Assembly: GCA_964587655.1 (NCBI GenBank)
Contig: CAZPMT010000029.1
Coordinates: 1 to 50,697 of the forward strand
Direction of reading: 5' to 3'
Length of the DNA: 50,697 bases
From: CAZPMT01 sp964587655
GTDB taxonomy: Bacteria; Hydrogenedentota; Hydrogenedentia; Hydrogenedentales; SLHB01
Shown piece after piece: positions 15,628 to 24,422 of this stretch (position 1 is the stretch's first letter; each line of letters starts with the position of its first letter). A program made the translations under genes and the position numbers. A model generated the notes under the pieces. It was not told the DNA's origin. It saw only the letters and a list, made by a program, of their open reading frames with translations, and made no database searches.

Positions 15628-16560
15628 TTACCGATCCGTGTGCCGGCGGTCGGCAAACATGACGCTCTTGTTGCTTGGCTGGGCCATTTGGCGGACCTGC
15701 GCGAGCACCTCGAACATCTTTTTGGCGCTCTTGTATTGACGGTGCTGAGTGTGCGCCACGCCAATCGAGAGGACCATCAGCGGACAACGGACCTCAGTGT
15801 TGCGCCTGTCGATGGCCACAATATATCCTTGCGCGACCTCGGCAGGCGTATAGATCTGCTGCACGGATTGGTCAAAAGATTCCATGAGCGTGCTGCAGAA
15901 GCGCTCGTGATCCTCGATATTGAGCAACGCCACGAAATGCTCGCCGCCCATGTGGGCGGCATAGAACTCGTAGATCCCCATCTGGCGCGGAAGCGACGTG
16001 AGAAGCCGCGACACGAACTTGAGGGCGTTGACCTGGCCCTCGTGGCCTCGCGACGCGCAATACGGTTTGAATCCGACGACATCGATGTAGCAGGTCGCAA
16101 TGGCCATCCCTCGAGCGAGGCGGTGGTTGATCTCGCGCTTGATTGCGTCCGTACCGGGGAGGCTCGTGATCGGGTTGCGCTTGCCCATGGATTGCATCAT
16201 CGACATCAGGCTTGACAGTTTCTCGACCAAGCGCTCGAGCTTGAAAGGCTTGACCAGGTAATCATCGGCCCCCTGCTCGAGCCCGTGAAGGATCTCCGGC
16301 TCTTCGCCGAGGGCGGTCAAGATCAGCACAGCCATGCGGTAGAGCTCTGGGTCCTTTCGAATCCGGCGGCAGATCTGATATCCCGTCACCCCAGGAAGCA
16401 TGATATCGAGGATGGCGATATCCGGCTTGACCTGTTTGGCGAGTTCAAAGGCGCCGTCTCCAGTGTTGATCGTGGAAGTCTGGTAGCCCTCGGCCGAGAG
16501 CTTTGTCTTCACCAACTCCGCAAGATCGACGTCGTCGTCAACCAGAAGGATCTTTGCCAT
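15628..16560 (-). CDS. response regulator with degenerate GGDEF domain
   Basis: 310 residues. An N-terminal receiver domain (1-120) has the acidic pocket D9/D10, phosphoacceptor D52 (LDIMLPG) and conserved K104 (VKPF). A GGDEF-like domain (about 125-300) follows: NPITSLPG, YIDVVGFKPYCASRGHEGQ, then MGGEHF where GGDEF should be. Loss of the catalytic Asp/Glu pattern means it is unlikely to make c-di-GMP; it may bind GTP or act by protein contact. The start at 16560 is chosen because AAAGGA is 6 nt upstream and the promoter +1 lies near 16612. No histidine kinase is adjacent. Confidence 0.87.
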   Translation of the reverse strand: MAKILLVDDDVDLAELVKTKLSAEGYQTSTINTGDGAFELAKQVKPDIAILDIMLPGVTGYQICRRIRKDPELYRMAVLILTALGEEPEILHGLEQGADDYLVKPFKLERLVEKLSSLMSMMQSMGKRNPITSLPGTDAIKREINHRLARGMAIATCYIDVVGFKPYCASRGHEGQVNALKFVSRLLTSLPRQMGIYEFYAAHMGGEHFVALLNIEDHERFCSTLMESFDQSVQQIYTPAEVAQGYIVAIDRRNTEVRCPLMVLSIGVAHTQHRQYKSAKKMFEVLAQVRQMAQPSNKSVMFADRRHTDR

Positions 16561-16618
16561 CGATATTCCTTTCACCTCGCATTGCGAAGCGCTTCCCCTC
16601 TTGCTTTCGTCGAACGAT

Positions 16619-16647
16619 ATGATAACCGATAGTAACGAGTTGTGCAA
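16619..16647 (-). promoter_or_regulatory. sigma70 promoter of the response-regulator gene
   Basis: Minus strand: TTGCAC (16642-16647), a 17-bp spacer and TATCAT (16619-16624). Predicted start near 16612. It fixes the response-regulator start at 16560. Confidence 0.65.
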
Positions 16648-16655
16648 AACTTTGC

Positions 16656-16755
16656 CTCATCCGGTTTTCGCGTACCTCGTTTCCACCCCGTGTCGAGTAG
16701 GCGAGTGCCTCGCCGCACTCACCTACTCGACAGTACGAAAGCGGAAATCCGGGCG
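16656..16755. repeat. dispersed palindromic repeat (family C), copy 1
   Basis: Shares its ends (CTCATCCGGTTTTCGCGTAC and GCGGAAATCCGGGCG) with the copy at 31776-31864. The middle differs: here it is a 16-bp inverted repeat with one mismatch (16693-16708 and 16717-16732). The stretch 16756-17125 that follows has no recognisable gene. Confidence 0.8.
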
Positions 16756-16982
16756 CCAAGGAAGTATGCAAGAACCGGAACAGCCGGAATTCCGTACGCT
16801 GTCAACGCTGGAAATCCTGGGAATCCAGTGTTACAGGGTTCATCCCACACGTCACGTCACCCGGTGCGAACTGCGCATTGTGCCAACCTCAATACCTGAG
16901 ACCGGGCTTTGAGAGCGGGATCTGCCCCAAATGAGACATGGCGCGGGGTGGCGCGCAGGGCTTCCGGGGCCTGCGTAGATCA

Positions 16983-17012
16983 TTGAAAACAAAGGAGAAA
17001 GAATGCTATGCT
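16983..17012 (+). promoter_or_regulatory. possible promoter of the ABC-GldG operon
   Basis: TTGAAA (16983-16988), an 18-bp spacer and TATGCT (17007-17012). If used, the operon has a leader of about 200 nt containing the family A hairpin at 17126-17185. Confidence 0.35.
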
Positions 17013-17125
17013 GACAGTTCGCTTTTCCGGGAACCGGTGGCACAAGAGTTGCTCCGTCCGGGTGGGTGGGCTATTGGCTGGATGACCGGCTTCCGAGTCG
17101 AGCCGTCCAGGTTGCGCATCCATCC

Positions 17126-17185
17126 CAACAGTTTGTCGTGGGTACAGTTTGTCGTCGTTTGACAAACTGTGGACAAACTGTGTTG
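17126..17185. repeat. palindromic repeat (family A), intergenic copy
   Basis: Same tandem ACAGTTTGTC / GACAAACTGT architecture as the copy in mtnA: inner arms 17144-17153 and 17161-17170 around a 7-nt loop, outer arms starting at 17126 and ending near 17185. It lies 31 bp ahead of the ABC ATPase start. The downstream gene's frame stays open through it. Confidence 0.9.
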
Positions 17186-17215
17186 CGGGGCAACGCACTT
17201 CGAGGAGTTGAACAC

Positions 17216-18184
17216 ATGATCAAGGCGAATAAGCTGACCATGCATTACGGCCCTGTGGTGGCGTTGAGGGATGTGTCCTTCGAGGTCCGGCGGGGCGAGA
17301 TCGTGGGTCTTTTGGGTCCGAACGGGGCGGGCAAGTCGACCGCGATGAAAATTCTGACCACGTATCTTCACCCGACGAGCGGCACGGCGCAGGTAGGCGG
17401 GATCAATATCCTGGATAACCCGCTTGCGGTCCGCAAGATCATCGGTTACCTTCCGGAAGTCCTCCCTCTTTATATGGACATGGAGGTGCGGGCGTACCTG
17501 GATTTCGTGGGCCGCGCGCGCGGCCTTACCGGCGCGAAGCTCAAGGAACGCACTGACATCGTCATCGAGGAGTGCGGTTTGCGGCCGATGTACCGGAAGA
17601 TCATCCGCGAGTTGTCCAAGGGTTTCAGGCAGCGCACCGGTCTCGCGCAGGCGCTCATCCACGACCCGGACATCATCGTGCTCGATGAACCGACGTCCGG
17701 CTTGGACCCGCATCAGATCGTCGAGATTCGCAGACTGATCCGTAACCTGGCCTCGTCGAAGACCGTCATCCTGTCCACGCACATCTTGCAGGAAGTCGAG
17801 GCCATGGCGGACCGCATTGTGATCATCAACCAGGGGCGTATCGTGGGCGACGGCACAATCGAAGAGCTCCGCAAGCGCGCCTTGGAATACGACCGCACGG
17901 CCATTTCCGTGGTCGGCGACCGTGCGGAGGTCGAGCGGTTGCTGAGCGGGATCGACGGCGTCCGGAAGGTGCAGTTCACCGGCGACGAGGACGGCGCGGT
18001 TTCATTCATGGTCATGAGCCGCGAAGGCACGGAGCTGTGGCGCGACCTTAACAAGCTGTCGCACGCCAAGAACTGGGTGCTCCGCGAATTGAGCCTCAAG
18101 CCGTTGTCCCTCGAAGAGACGTTCCTGACACTGACGGAGCCCGGCAGAGGCCGCTCCCAGAAGCAAGGAGAATCCGCAGCATGA
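17216..18184 (+). CDS. ABC transporter ATP-binding protein (GldA/NosF-like)
   Basis: A 322-residue ABC-2-type ATPase that powers the permease encoded next. Walker A GPNGAGKST is at 34-42, the signature is the variant LSKGFRQR, Walker B/D-loop is IIVLDEPTSGLDPHQ (about 155-170) and the switch His is in STHILQEVE. A C-terminal extension (about 215-310) is typical of this subfamily. The start at 17216 is chosen because GAGGAG lies 8 nt upstream; the open frame extending back to 17066 includes repeat DNA. Its stop overlaps the next start (ATGA at 18181-18184), showing translational coupling. Confidence 0.93.
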   Translation: MIKANKLTMHYGPVVALRDVSFEVRRGEIVGLLGPNGAGKSTAMKILTTYLHPTSGTAQVGGINILDNPLAVRKIIGYLPEVLPLYMDMEVRAYLDFVGRARGLTGAKLKERTDIVIEECGLRPMYRKIIRELSKGFRQRTGLAQALIHDPDIIVLDEPTSGLDPHQIVEIRRLIRNLASSKTVILSTHILQEVEAMADRIVIINQGRIVGDGTIEELRKRALEYDRTAISVVGDRAEVERLLSGIDGVRKVQFTGDEDGAVSFMVMSREGTELWRDLNKLSHAKNWVLRELSLKPLSLEETFLTLTEPGRGRSQKQGESAA

Positions 18185-20703
18185 AGAACATCATCACAAT
18201 ACTCCGCCGCGATTTGGGATCGTATTTCACGTCGCCCATCGGCTACATTTTCATGATTGTCTACGTGATCATCAGCGTGGGCCTTTACATTACCTCGTTC
18301 TTCACGTATCCGGTCGCGGATCTGCGTCCGTACTTCACGAACCTGCCGATCCTCCTGTGCGTGTTCATCCCGGCCGTGACGATGCGGGTCTGGGCCGAAG
18401 AACGCAAAGAGAACACGTGGGAACTGCTGCTGACGTTCCCGATGAGAGCACGCGAGTTGGTATTGGGCAAGTTCATCGCGTGCTTCGTCTTTTTCGCGCT
18501 GACGCTGGCCTGCACGTTCACGCTGCCGTTGATGCTTTTCGCGCTCGGCAAACCCGACGTGGGCGCGATGTTCGGCGGTTACTTCGGCACGCTGCTGCTG
18601 GGCGGTTTCTTTCTCTCGATAGGCATCTTCTTTTCCGGGTTCTTCAAGGACCAGATCGTGGCGTTCGTAGTGACGCTTCTGGCCTGTTTCGGGATCTTCC
18701 TCGTCGGTACGGATTTCATAGCGTCGTACATCGACGGCATGATGCCGGGCCTCGGGACCCTTCTGTCGCAGTTGGTGGGCGTGGCGGATCATTACACGGC
18801 GTTCAGCCGGGGCGTCATCGAACTGGCGGATCTCCTCTACTTCGTCGCGTGGACCGTCCTGTTCCTTATGCTCAACATCATGTACATCGAAGGCCGCGGA
18901 CGCCCGAAAGCCCGTTTCACGTTCGCGACGGCCCTCGTCATCTGCTGCGCCATCGGTCTTCTGTTCAACTGGCTCTTGACGGGGACGAGCCTTGCCCGCG
19001 CTGACATGACTGAAGACAAGGTGTTCACCGTGTCCGAAGCGTCGAAGTCGATCCTGTCCAAAGTGGACACGCCGGTCCAGGTGAAGGTGTACATCACCCC
19101 GCGCGAGGACATGCCCACTGGCATGACGCAGCTCGAGCAGAACGTCAAGGACAAGCTCGAGGAACTCCGCGTCGCCGCGGGCGGAAAACTTGAATACACG
19201 ACGGTATATCTCCGTGTCGCGAACGTCCTCTCGGAGGACAAAGCGGAAGCCGAGCCAAAGGAAGGCGAGGAAACCGAAGAGAAGGCCATCGAGAAACGCA
19301 TGCTCGATAAGGGCGTCGAACCGTTCTCGGTTCGCGCGATGAGCGAGGATGAGGTCACGAATAAGCTCGTCTACTCGAGCATCGGCGTTGGTTACAAGGA
19401 CAAGAAAGAAGAGATCGTCCCTCAGATCATGCCGCAGAACGTTGACGAACTCGAGTACCGGCTCGTGAGCACGATCTACAAGCTCACGATGGAGAAAAAG
19501 CCCGTCGTGGCCCTTGTCGCGCCGAAGGAAGCGGTTAATATCGACCCGCAGTACCGCCGGATGCTCGAGCAAATGGGCCAGCCCGTGCCGCAGTCCGACG
19601 ATCCGTACGTCTACCTCGAACAGGTCCTTAACTACGAGAAGTACGAGGTTCGCCGCGTCGAACTTACGCAAGAAAGCCCGTTGCCGGACGAGTACGACAC
19701 GCTTGTCGTCGTGAATCCGCGCGAGTTGAACGAGCGTCAGCGATGGGAGATCGGACGGGCGATCGAGGCGGGCAAATCGGTCGTAATGGCCGTTCAGAAC
19801 TACGAGTGGGATTACCGGCCCTCGCGCACCGGCATGAGCGTTACCAAGCGCGAGGAAAAACCGCAGGTCAACGAGTTGCTGAAGGGGTACGGCCTTGGCA
19901 TCAGCGACGACATCCTGATGGACGTCAACCATGTGCCGCTTACGGTGCAGAATTCGGCGAACCCGCTGCAAGCCATGCTAGGCGGCGGACAAACCGTTAA
20001 TCTGCCCACGCACATCCTCGTCAACAGCAGCTCGATGGCCCAGGACAACTCGATCACGAGCCGGCTCGCCTCGGTGTTTTACCTGTGGGGTTCGCCGCTT
20101 ACGATCGACCAGGACACGCTCAAGAAATACGGGCTCGAAGCAAAGACGCTCATGTCGAGCACGAGCCGCGCCTGGACCGTGCCGGCTTCAAAGCAGGTGA
20201 CCAACAGTTCCTTTGAAGTCCCGGACTCCGGCGGCCAGCAGTACCCGTTGATGGTCATGGTCTCCGGCCAGTTCCCGGACACTTTCAAAGACAAGCCGCG
20301 TCCGGCGTGGCCGCAAGATCAGCAGCAGATGCCTGGCCAGCCTCCGAAGCCACCCAAGCCGGAAGAAGGCGAGACCAAGCCGATCACGCCGGCCCCGGGC
20401 AAACTCATCCTGTTCGGCTGCTCCGAGATCTTTCGGAAGAATTTCCTGCAAGCCGGGAATCTGGACCTGTTTCTGAACAGTGTTGATGCGGTGTCGCTGG
20501 GCGATGAGATAGTGAACGTGCGGAGCCGCAAACCCATCGACCGCATGATTGAAATGCCCAGCACCACCAAGCGAAACATCTGGAAGTTCGTTAACTACAC
20601 ACTGGCGACGACGATCATCGCCGTCGTCGGCGTGGCTCAGGCCGCCATTCGCCGCCGCGCACGCAACGCATTCACGATGTCATTCGGAACCGCTGAGGAC
20701 TGA
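18181..20703 (+). CDS. ABC-2 permease fused to GldG-like auxiliary domain
   Basis: 840 residues. Residues 1-240 form an ABC-2 permease with about six membrane segments, close to GldF. A further membrane segment (about 243-265) leads into a long GldG-like/ABC_transp_aux domain (about 275-790), beginning with ADMTEDKVFTVSEASKSILSKV. A last membrane helix lies at about 800-822. In Bacteroidota, GldF and GldG are separate gliding proteins; the fused form occurs in many other phyla, where the substrate is unknown. An acidic insert (about 355-375, Glu-rich) and a Pro/Gln-rich stretch (about 705-730) are loops. Coupled to the ATPase by ATGA overlap and followed after 39 bp by the DUF4340 gene. Confidence 0.9.
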   Translation: MKNIITILRRDLGSYFTSPIGYIFMIVYVIISVGLYITSFFTYPVADLRPYFTNLPILLCVFIPAVTMRVWAEERKENTWELLLTFPMRARELVLGKFIACFVFFALTLACTFTLPLMLFALGKPDVGAMFGGYFGTLLLGGFFLSIGIFFSGFFKDQIVAFVVTLLACFGIFLVGTDFIASYIDGMMPGLGTLLSQLVGVADHYTAFSRGVIELADLLYFVAWTVLFLMLNIMYIEGRGRPKARFTFATALVICCAIGLLFNWLLTGTSLARADMTEDKVFTVSEASKSILSKVDTPVQVKVYITPREDMPTGMTQLEQNVKDKLEELRVAAGGKLEYTTVYLRVANVLSEDKAEAEPKEGEETEEKAIEKRMLDKGVEPFSVRAMSEDEVTNKLVYSSIGVGYKDKKEEIVPQIMPQNVDELEYRLVSTIYKLTMEKKPVVALVAPKEAVNIDPQYRRMLEQMGQPVPQSDDPYVYLEQVLNYEKYEVRRVELTQESPLPDEYDTLVVVNPRELNERQRWEIGRAIEAGKSVVMAVQNYEWDYRPSRTGMSVTKREEKPQVNELLKGYGLGISDDILMDVNHVPLTVQNSANPLQAMLGGGQTVNLPTHILVNSSSMAQDNSITSRLASVFYLWGSPLTIDQDTLKKYGLEAKTLMSSTSRAWTVPASKQVTNSSFEVPDSGGQQYPLMVMVSGQFPDTFKDKPRPAWPQDQQQMPGQPPKPPKPEEGETKPITPAPGKLILFGCSEIFRKNFLQAGNLDLFLNSVDAVSLGDEIVNVRSRKPIDRMIEMPSTTKRNIWKFVNYTLATTIIAVVGVAQAAIRRRARNAFTMSFGTAED

Positions 20704-20742
20704 AGAGGCTGTAAGCCGTAGACTGTACGCTGGAGGTCTTGC

Positions 20743-23169
20743 ATGAAACCGAAGAACCTTATCCCGCTGGTAATTGTGCTGGCTATTCTGGTGGCGTTGT
20801 TCGCTTACAAGAAGTCGACCCAATACACGCCTAGTATCGTCGAACAAACCCGTCTGGTGACGCTTGCGCCGGAAGGAATGTCAAAGAGTGACATTGCGAA
20901 AATGGAACTATACGCCGGGGCGAAACCAGAGGACAAACTCGTGTTGGCGTTCGACACCGGGGCCGATAAGTGGCGCGTCAGCACTCACTTCAACGCCCCG
21001 GTCAAGAAGGAAACCATTGACAAGTACCTTGACGCCATCGTCAAACTCAAGGGCGAGACTCGGGCCTCCGCGGGTTCGGACAGCGAACTCGAACAGTACA
21101 GCCTGTCCGACGGAAAGGCGTTCCATCTTGTCGGCTACAAGAAAGACGCCGCCGAGCCCGCGTTCCACTTCCTGATCGGCAAATCGCCGGGATTCAAGAC
21201 CGTCTTCATGCGCAAGGCGGGCGACAGCAAAGTGTTCGTTGAAGAGACGAATCTGCGCCAGATGGCCGGCATATACGATGACTCCGCTGGAAGGCCTGGC
21301 GAGAAGAAGGATGAAAAGGAAGAGGAGGTCAAGAAGCCCGAGGCCGGAACGTGGCTCGACAAAGAGATCTGCAAGATCGACACCGCGAAGATGACCAAGC
21401 TCGCGTTGAATATGCCCGACAAGGCCCTCGTGCTAGAACGCCGCGAGAAGCCGAAGCCGCAGGAACCTGCGACGACTCCGGAGGCGTCACCGGCTCCGGC
21501 CACGCCTGCACCGCCTGCTCCGCCCGCGCCCGCGCAAGCACCCGCTGCGCCTGCTCCGCCCGTGCCCGCTCCCGTTGCGCCTGCGCCCCCCGCGCCTGCA
21601 CCCGCTGCGGAGGAACCGAAACCGTCCGGGTCGAGTGAAGACGAGAACAAGGATGAGCTTGACGTCCAACCCCCGGTAACCGCGGCAATGAACCCGGCGG
21701 AATCAAAGCCGGAATACGAATGGGTCCTCGCGTCGGGCGGCGCCGGGTTGAAGCTCAAGGAGAAGAGCATCGACTCGCTGAAGCAACGCTTCGGTTCGCT
21801 GAACGCTACTGACATCGTCGACCCGGCGAAGAAGGCGGACTGGGGACTCGAGACGCCCGCTTACAAATGCACGATCTCGGTTGAAGGTCTGCCGGACGTC
21901 GTTATTGAAGGCGGTCGCCCGAATCCCACGGGTGACGGCTACGTACGGATTGCCGGCGCCAAGGAAGAGATCGTCTACCAGGTGAGCAAGTACACCTTTG
22001 AACAGATCTTCCCGAAGGGCAGCGAACTGTTCGACATGCCTTCCGTGGCCGTTGACAAGAAGGGCATCGAGTCCGTCCAGATCGCGCAGCCCGAAGGCCA
22101 GATTGTCCTGGCGCGCACGGGCGACAACTGGAGCGTGGCCGCCCCCGCCGCGGATCTGAAGACGCAGGACTCGACCGTCGAGGAAATCGTCACCGCGCTG
22201 AGCCAGTGGAAAGCAATCGACTACGCGGACGGCGATCCCGGACTGGGCGATCCCCAAAAGACCGCCACCTTCAAGATCGGCGAGCAGACCCGCACGCTCA
22301 AAGTCTACGGCGATTCGAAGACCCTGGACGGCGCCTATGCGCGGCTCGACGACAATCCAGCCGTTCTCGCCATGAGCCGCACCGACCTGAACAAGATATT
22401 CCCCGCGCCAAAGGACCTGTTCGCGCGCAAGCTCGCGGAGTTGGATGAAGACAAGATCGCTGAGATCAACGCCACCACGCCGGCCGCGTCGTTCAGCATC
22501 GCGCGCCAGGATCAGAACTGGAAGCTCACCGTAAACGGCGCGGCTTCGGAAGCGAATGCCGAGGCGTGCTCGAAACTCGCAGAGAAGATCGCCGGCCTCG
22601 AAGCCAGCGACATACTCTTCGGCCAGGCGGATCTGCAGGCACCGGTCGACAGCACGCTCCGGGTGAAAACCTCCGATAGCGTCGAACACACGTACAGCTT
22701 TGCCGCCGAGAAGGACGGAAAGCATCCACTGAAGCTTTCGTCCAAAGCGCAGGCTTTCCTCGTTGCACACGCGGACGTCGCCGAGCTATTCCCGGCAGCG
22801 GATACTCTGAAGAAGCCGGAAGCACCGGCCCCCGCGCCCGCCAGCCAACCGCCCGCACCAGCCCCGGCACCCGCTGGACAGCCCGCGCCGACAGTTCCGG
22901 TTGAAGTGGCTCCGGTGCCGACTCCCGCGCCTACGCCCGCTGTGACGACGCCGACTCCGCCGCCGCCCGCGGTGATTACCGTGCCGCCGCCGCCGACAGC
23001 GCCGGTCCCGCCGGCCCCCGCGACGCCTCCGCCAACGGAACCGATTCCGCCCGCGGCGCCCGCGCCCGCGCAACAAGCTGCGCCTGTACCAGCGCCCCCG
23101 CAGCCCCCGACCGCTCCGGCCCCCGCGCCCGCGGCCGCACCGGCCGCGCCGGAACCTGGCAACAAGTGA
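20743..23169 (+). CDS. DUF4340-like membrane-anchored periplasmic protein
   Basis: 808 residues. An N-terminal signal-anchor (about 5-22, LIPLVIVLAILVALFAY) is followed by repeated alpha/beta units of DUF4340, each with a strand such as VLALDTGADKWRV/IVLARTGDNWSV, at about 30-165, 320-500 and 560-690. An Ala/Pro-rich segment (about 240-295) splits the first unit from the second, and the last about 120 residues are almost entirely Pro/Ala, long enough to span or leave the periplasm. DUF4340 proteins commonly follow GldG-type ABC genes, so it is probably a partner of that transporter. GGAGG is 8 nt before the ATG. Confidence 0.87.
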   Translation: MKPKNLIPLVIVLAILVALFAYKKSTQYTPSIVEQTRLVTLAPEGMSKSDIAKMELYAGAKPEDKLVLAFDTGADKWRVSTHFNAPVKKETIDKYLDAIVKLKGETRASAGSDSELEQYSLSDGKAFHLVGYKKDAAEPAFHFLIGKSPGFKTVFMRKAGDSKVFVEETNLRQMAGIYDDSAGRPGEKKDEKEEEVKKPEAGTWLDKEICKIDTAKMTKLALNMPDKALVLERREKPKPQEPATTPEASPAPATPAPPAPPAPAQAPAAPAPPVPAPVAPAPPAPAPAAEEPKPSGSSEDENKDELDVQPPVTAAMNPAESKPEYEWVLASGGAGLKLKEKSIDSLKQRFGSLNATDIVDPAKKADWGLETPAYKCTISVEGLPDVVIEGGRPNPTGDGYVRIAGAKEEIVYQVSKYTFEQIFPKGSELFDMPSVAVDKKGIESVQIAQPEGQIVLARTGDNWSVAAPAADLKTQDSTVEEIVTALSQWKAIDYADGDPGLGDPQKTATFKIGEQTRTLKVYGDSKTLDGAYARLDDNPAVLAMSRTDLNKIFPAPKDLFARKLAELDEDKIAEINATTPAASFSIARQDQNWKLTVNGAASEANAEACSKLAEKIAGLEASDILFGQADLQAPVDSTLRVKTSDSVEHTYSFAAEKDGKHPLKLSSKAQAFLVAHADVAELFPAADTLKKPEAPAPAPASQPPAPAPAPAGQPAPTVPVEVAPVPTPAPTPAVTTPTPPPPAVITVPPPPTAPVPPAPATPPPTEPIPPAAPAPAQQAAPVPAPPQPPTAPAPAPAAAPAAPEPGNK

Positions 23170-23190
23170 GATGCCATTGGTGGGCATCTC
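23168..23190 (+). promoter_or_regulatory. small hairpin between the DUF4340 and HtrA-type genes
   Basis: An 8-bp perfect stem (23168-23175 and 23183-23190) with a 7-nt loop starting at the DUF4340 stop codon. No T-run follows, so it is more likely an mRNA-processing or partial attenuation hairpin than a full terminator. Confidence 0.35.
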
Positions 23191-23212
23191 CCGTCGATGA
23201 GGAGGCCTGCCC

Positions 23213-24328
23213 ATGAAGAATAGAAACACCTGTGCTCTGACCCTTGCACTGAGCGCACTCGTGACGCTGAGTGCGCTCGCGCAAGATCCCATCGGCTCGT
23301 CGCGCCGGAACGCCATCGTTCAAGCCATCGCGAAGGCCGCGCCAGTCGTCGTCTCCGTCAACGTGGTCCAAGTCCAGGCGGAACGCGTGCTCGATCCCTT
23401 CTCGCGCGACTTCTGGGACTTGTTCTATTCGCGTCCCAAGATCATGCTCCGGGAAAAACAGTTGAACTCAGTCGGGAGCGGATTTTTCATCGACACGAAA
23501 GGCCACATCGTCACCAACTACCATGTGCTGAAAGACGCCGACATGGTCGCGTCCGTCACCCTTGCCGATGGCCGCGTCGTGGACGTCGAGCTTGTCGGCG
23601 CGGACAAGCGCACCGACATCGCCGTGTTGCGCGCGAAAGGCGAGAAACTCCCCTGCGCGGCGCTGGGCGACTCCAACGACCTCATGATTGGCGAATGGGT
23701 CATTGCCATCGGCAATCCTTTCGGCGTGTTGATCAAGGATCCTCAACCCACGGTCAGCGTCGGCGTTGTTTCCGCCAATCACCGCCGCATCAGCCCGTCG
23801 ATCGGCGAAGGCGAGCGCCTCTACCAAGACATGATCCAGACCGACGCGGCGATCAACCCCGGTAACAGCGGCGGACCATTGGTCAACGCCAACGGCGAAG
23901 TCGTCGGCGTCAACACGATGATCTTCAGTCCCAGCGGAGGCAGCGTAGGTCTGGGATTCGCAATTCCCATCAACCGCGTGCGCCGCGTCGCCCAGGAGAT
24001 CGTGCAGTGCGGCCGCAGGCGCGACCCCTGGGCCGGATTCAAAGTAGAAGACGTCGGCGGCTTGCGCGCGGACTTTCGCAAACAGCTCGGCGTCTCCGTG
24101 GACGCCGGTTGCGTAGTCGTCAACCTCCTCACCTCGTCGCCGGCCTACAAAGCCGGACTCCGTCCCGGCGACGTGATCATGAGCATCAACGGCCAGCCCG
24201 TCAGCACGTCCGTTGATCTCGACTTCGTCTTTTGGAGCCTCTTCGTCGGCGACCCCGTCGTCCTCGAAGTCGACCGGACGGGCCAGCGCCAGCAGGTTCG
24301 TTTCCCGATCGAAGAACTGGCCCACTGA
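23213..24328 (+). CDS. HtrA/DegP-type serine protease with one PDZ domain
   Basis: 371 residues. A signal peptide ends at ALA|QD (23/24). A trypsin-like domain has the triad His104 (TNYHVL), Asp135 (KRTDIAV) and Ser219 (NPGNSGGP), and one PDZ domain lies at about 265-365 (SPAYKAGLRPGDVIMSINGQ). This is the DegS/HtrA layout: periplasmic quality control or regulated proteolysis. GAGGAGG precedes the ATG. It lies 43 bp after the DUF4340 gene in the same direction, so it is probably in the same operon and may process a client of the ABC-GldG system. Confidence 0.95.
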   Translation: MKNRNTCALTLALSALVTLSALAQDPIGSSRRNAIVQAIAKAAPVVVSVNVVQVQAERVLDPFSRDFWDLFYSRPKIMLREKQLNSVGSGFFIDTKGHIVTNYHVLKDADMVASVTLADGRVVDVELVGADKRTDIAVLRAKGEKLPCAALGDSNDLMIGEWVIAIGNPFGVLIKDPQPTVSVGVVSANHRRISPSIGEGERLYQDMIQTDAAINPGNSGGPLVNANGEVVGVNTMIFSPSGGSVGLGFAIPINRVRRVAQEIVQCGRRRDPWAGFKVEDVGGLRADFRKQLGVSVDAGCVVVNLLTSSPAYKAGLRPGDVIMSINGQPVSTSVDLDFVFWSLFVGDPVVLEVDRTGQRQQVRFPIEELAH

Positions 24329-24422
24329 GGGACGCCGCTTCTTCACGCTGCGCGGATCTCGGCAGATTGAGACCTCCGCGGCTCGGATGATAGGCTTGAG
24401 ACCTCTGAACAGAGGAACACGC

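Noticed and set aside
17003..17014. Mini reading frame ATG CTA TGC TGA after an AAAGGAG
   Set aside because: A three-codon leader is too short to support; it overlaps the possible -10 box of the ABC operon promoter.
17713..19971. 752-codon open frame on the minus strand
   Set aside because: It is antisense to the ABC ATPase and permease/GldG genes, whose protein motifs are clear; its translation is His/Arg/Asp-rich as expected from reverse reading of GC-rich genes.
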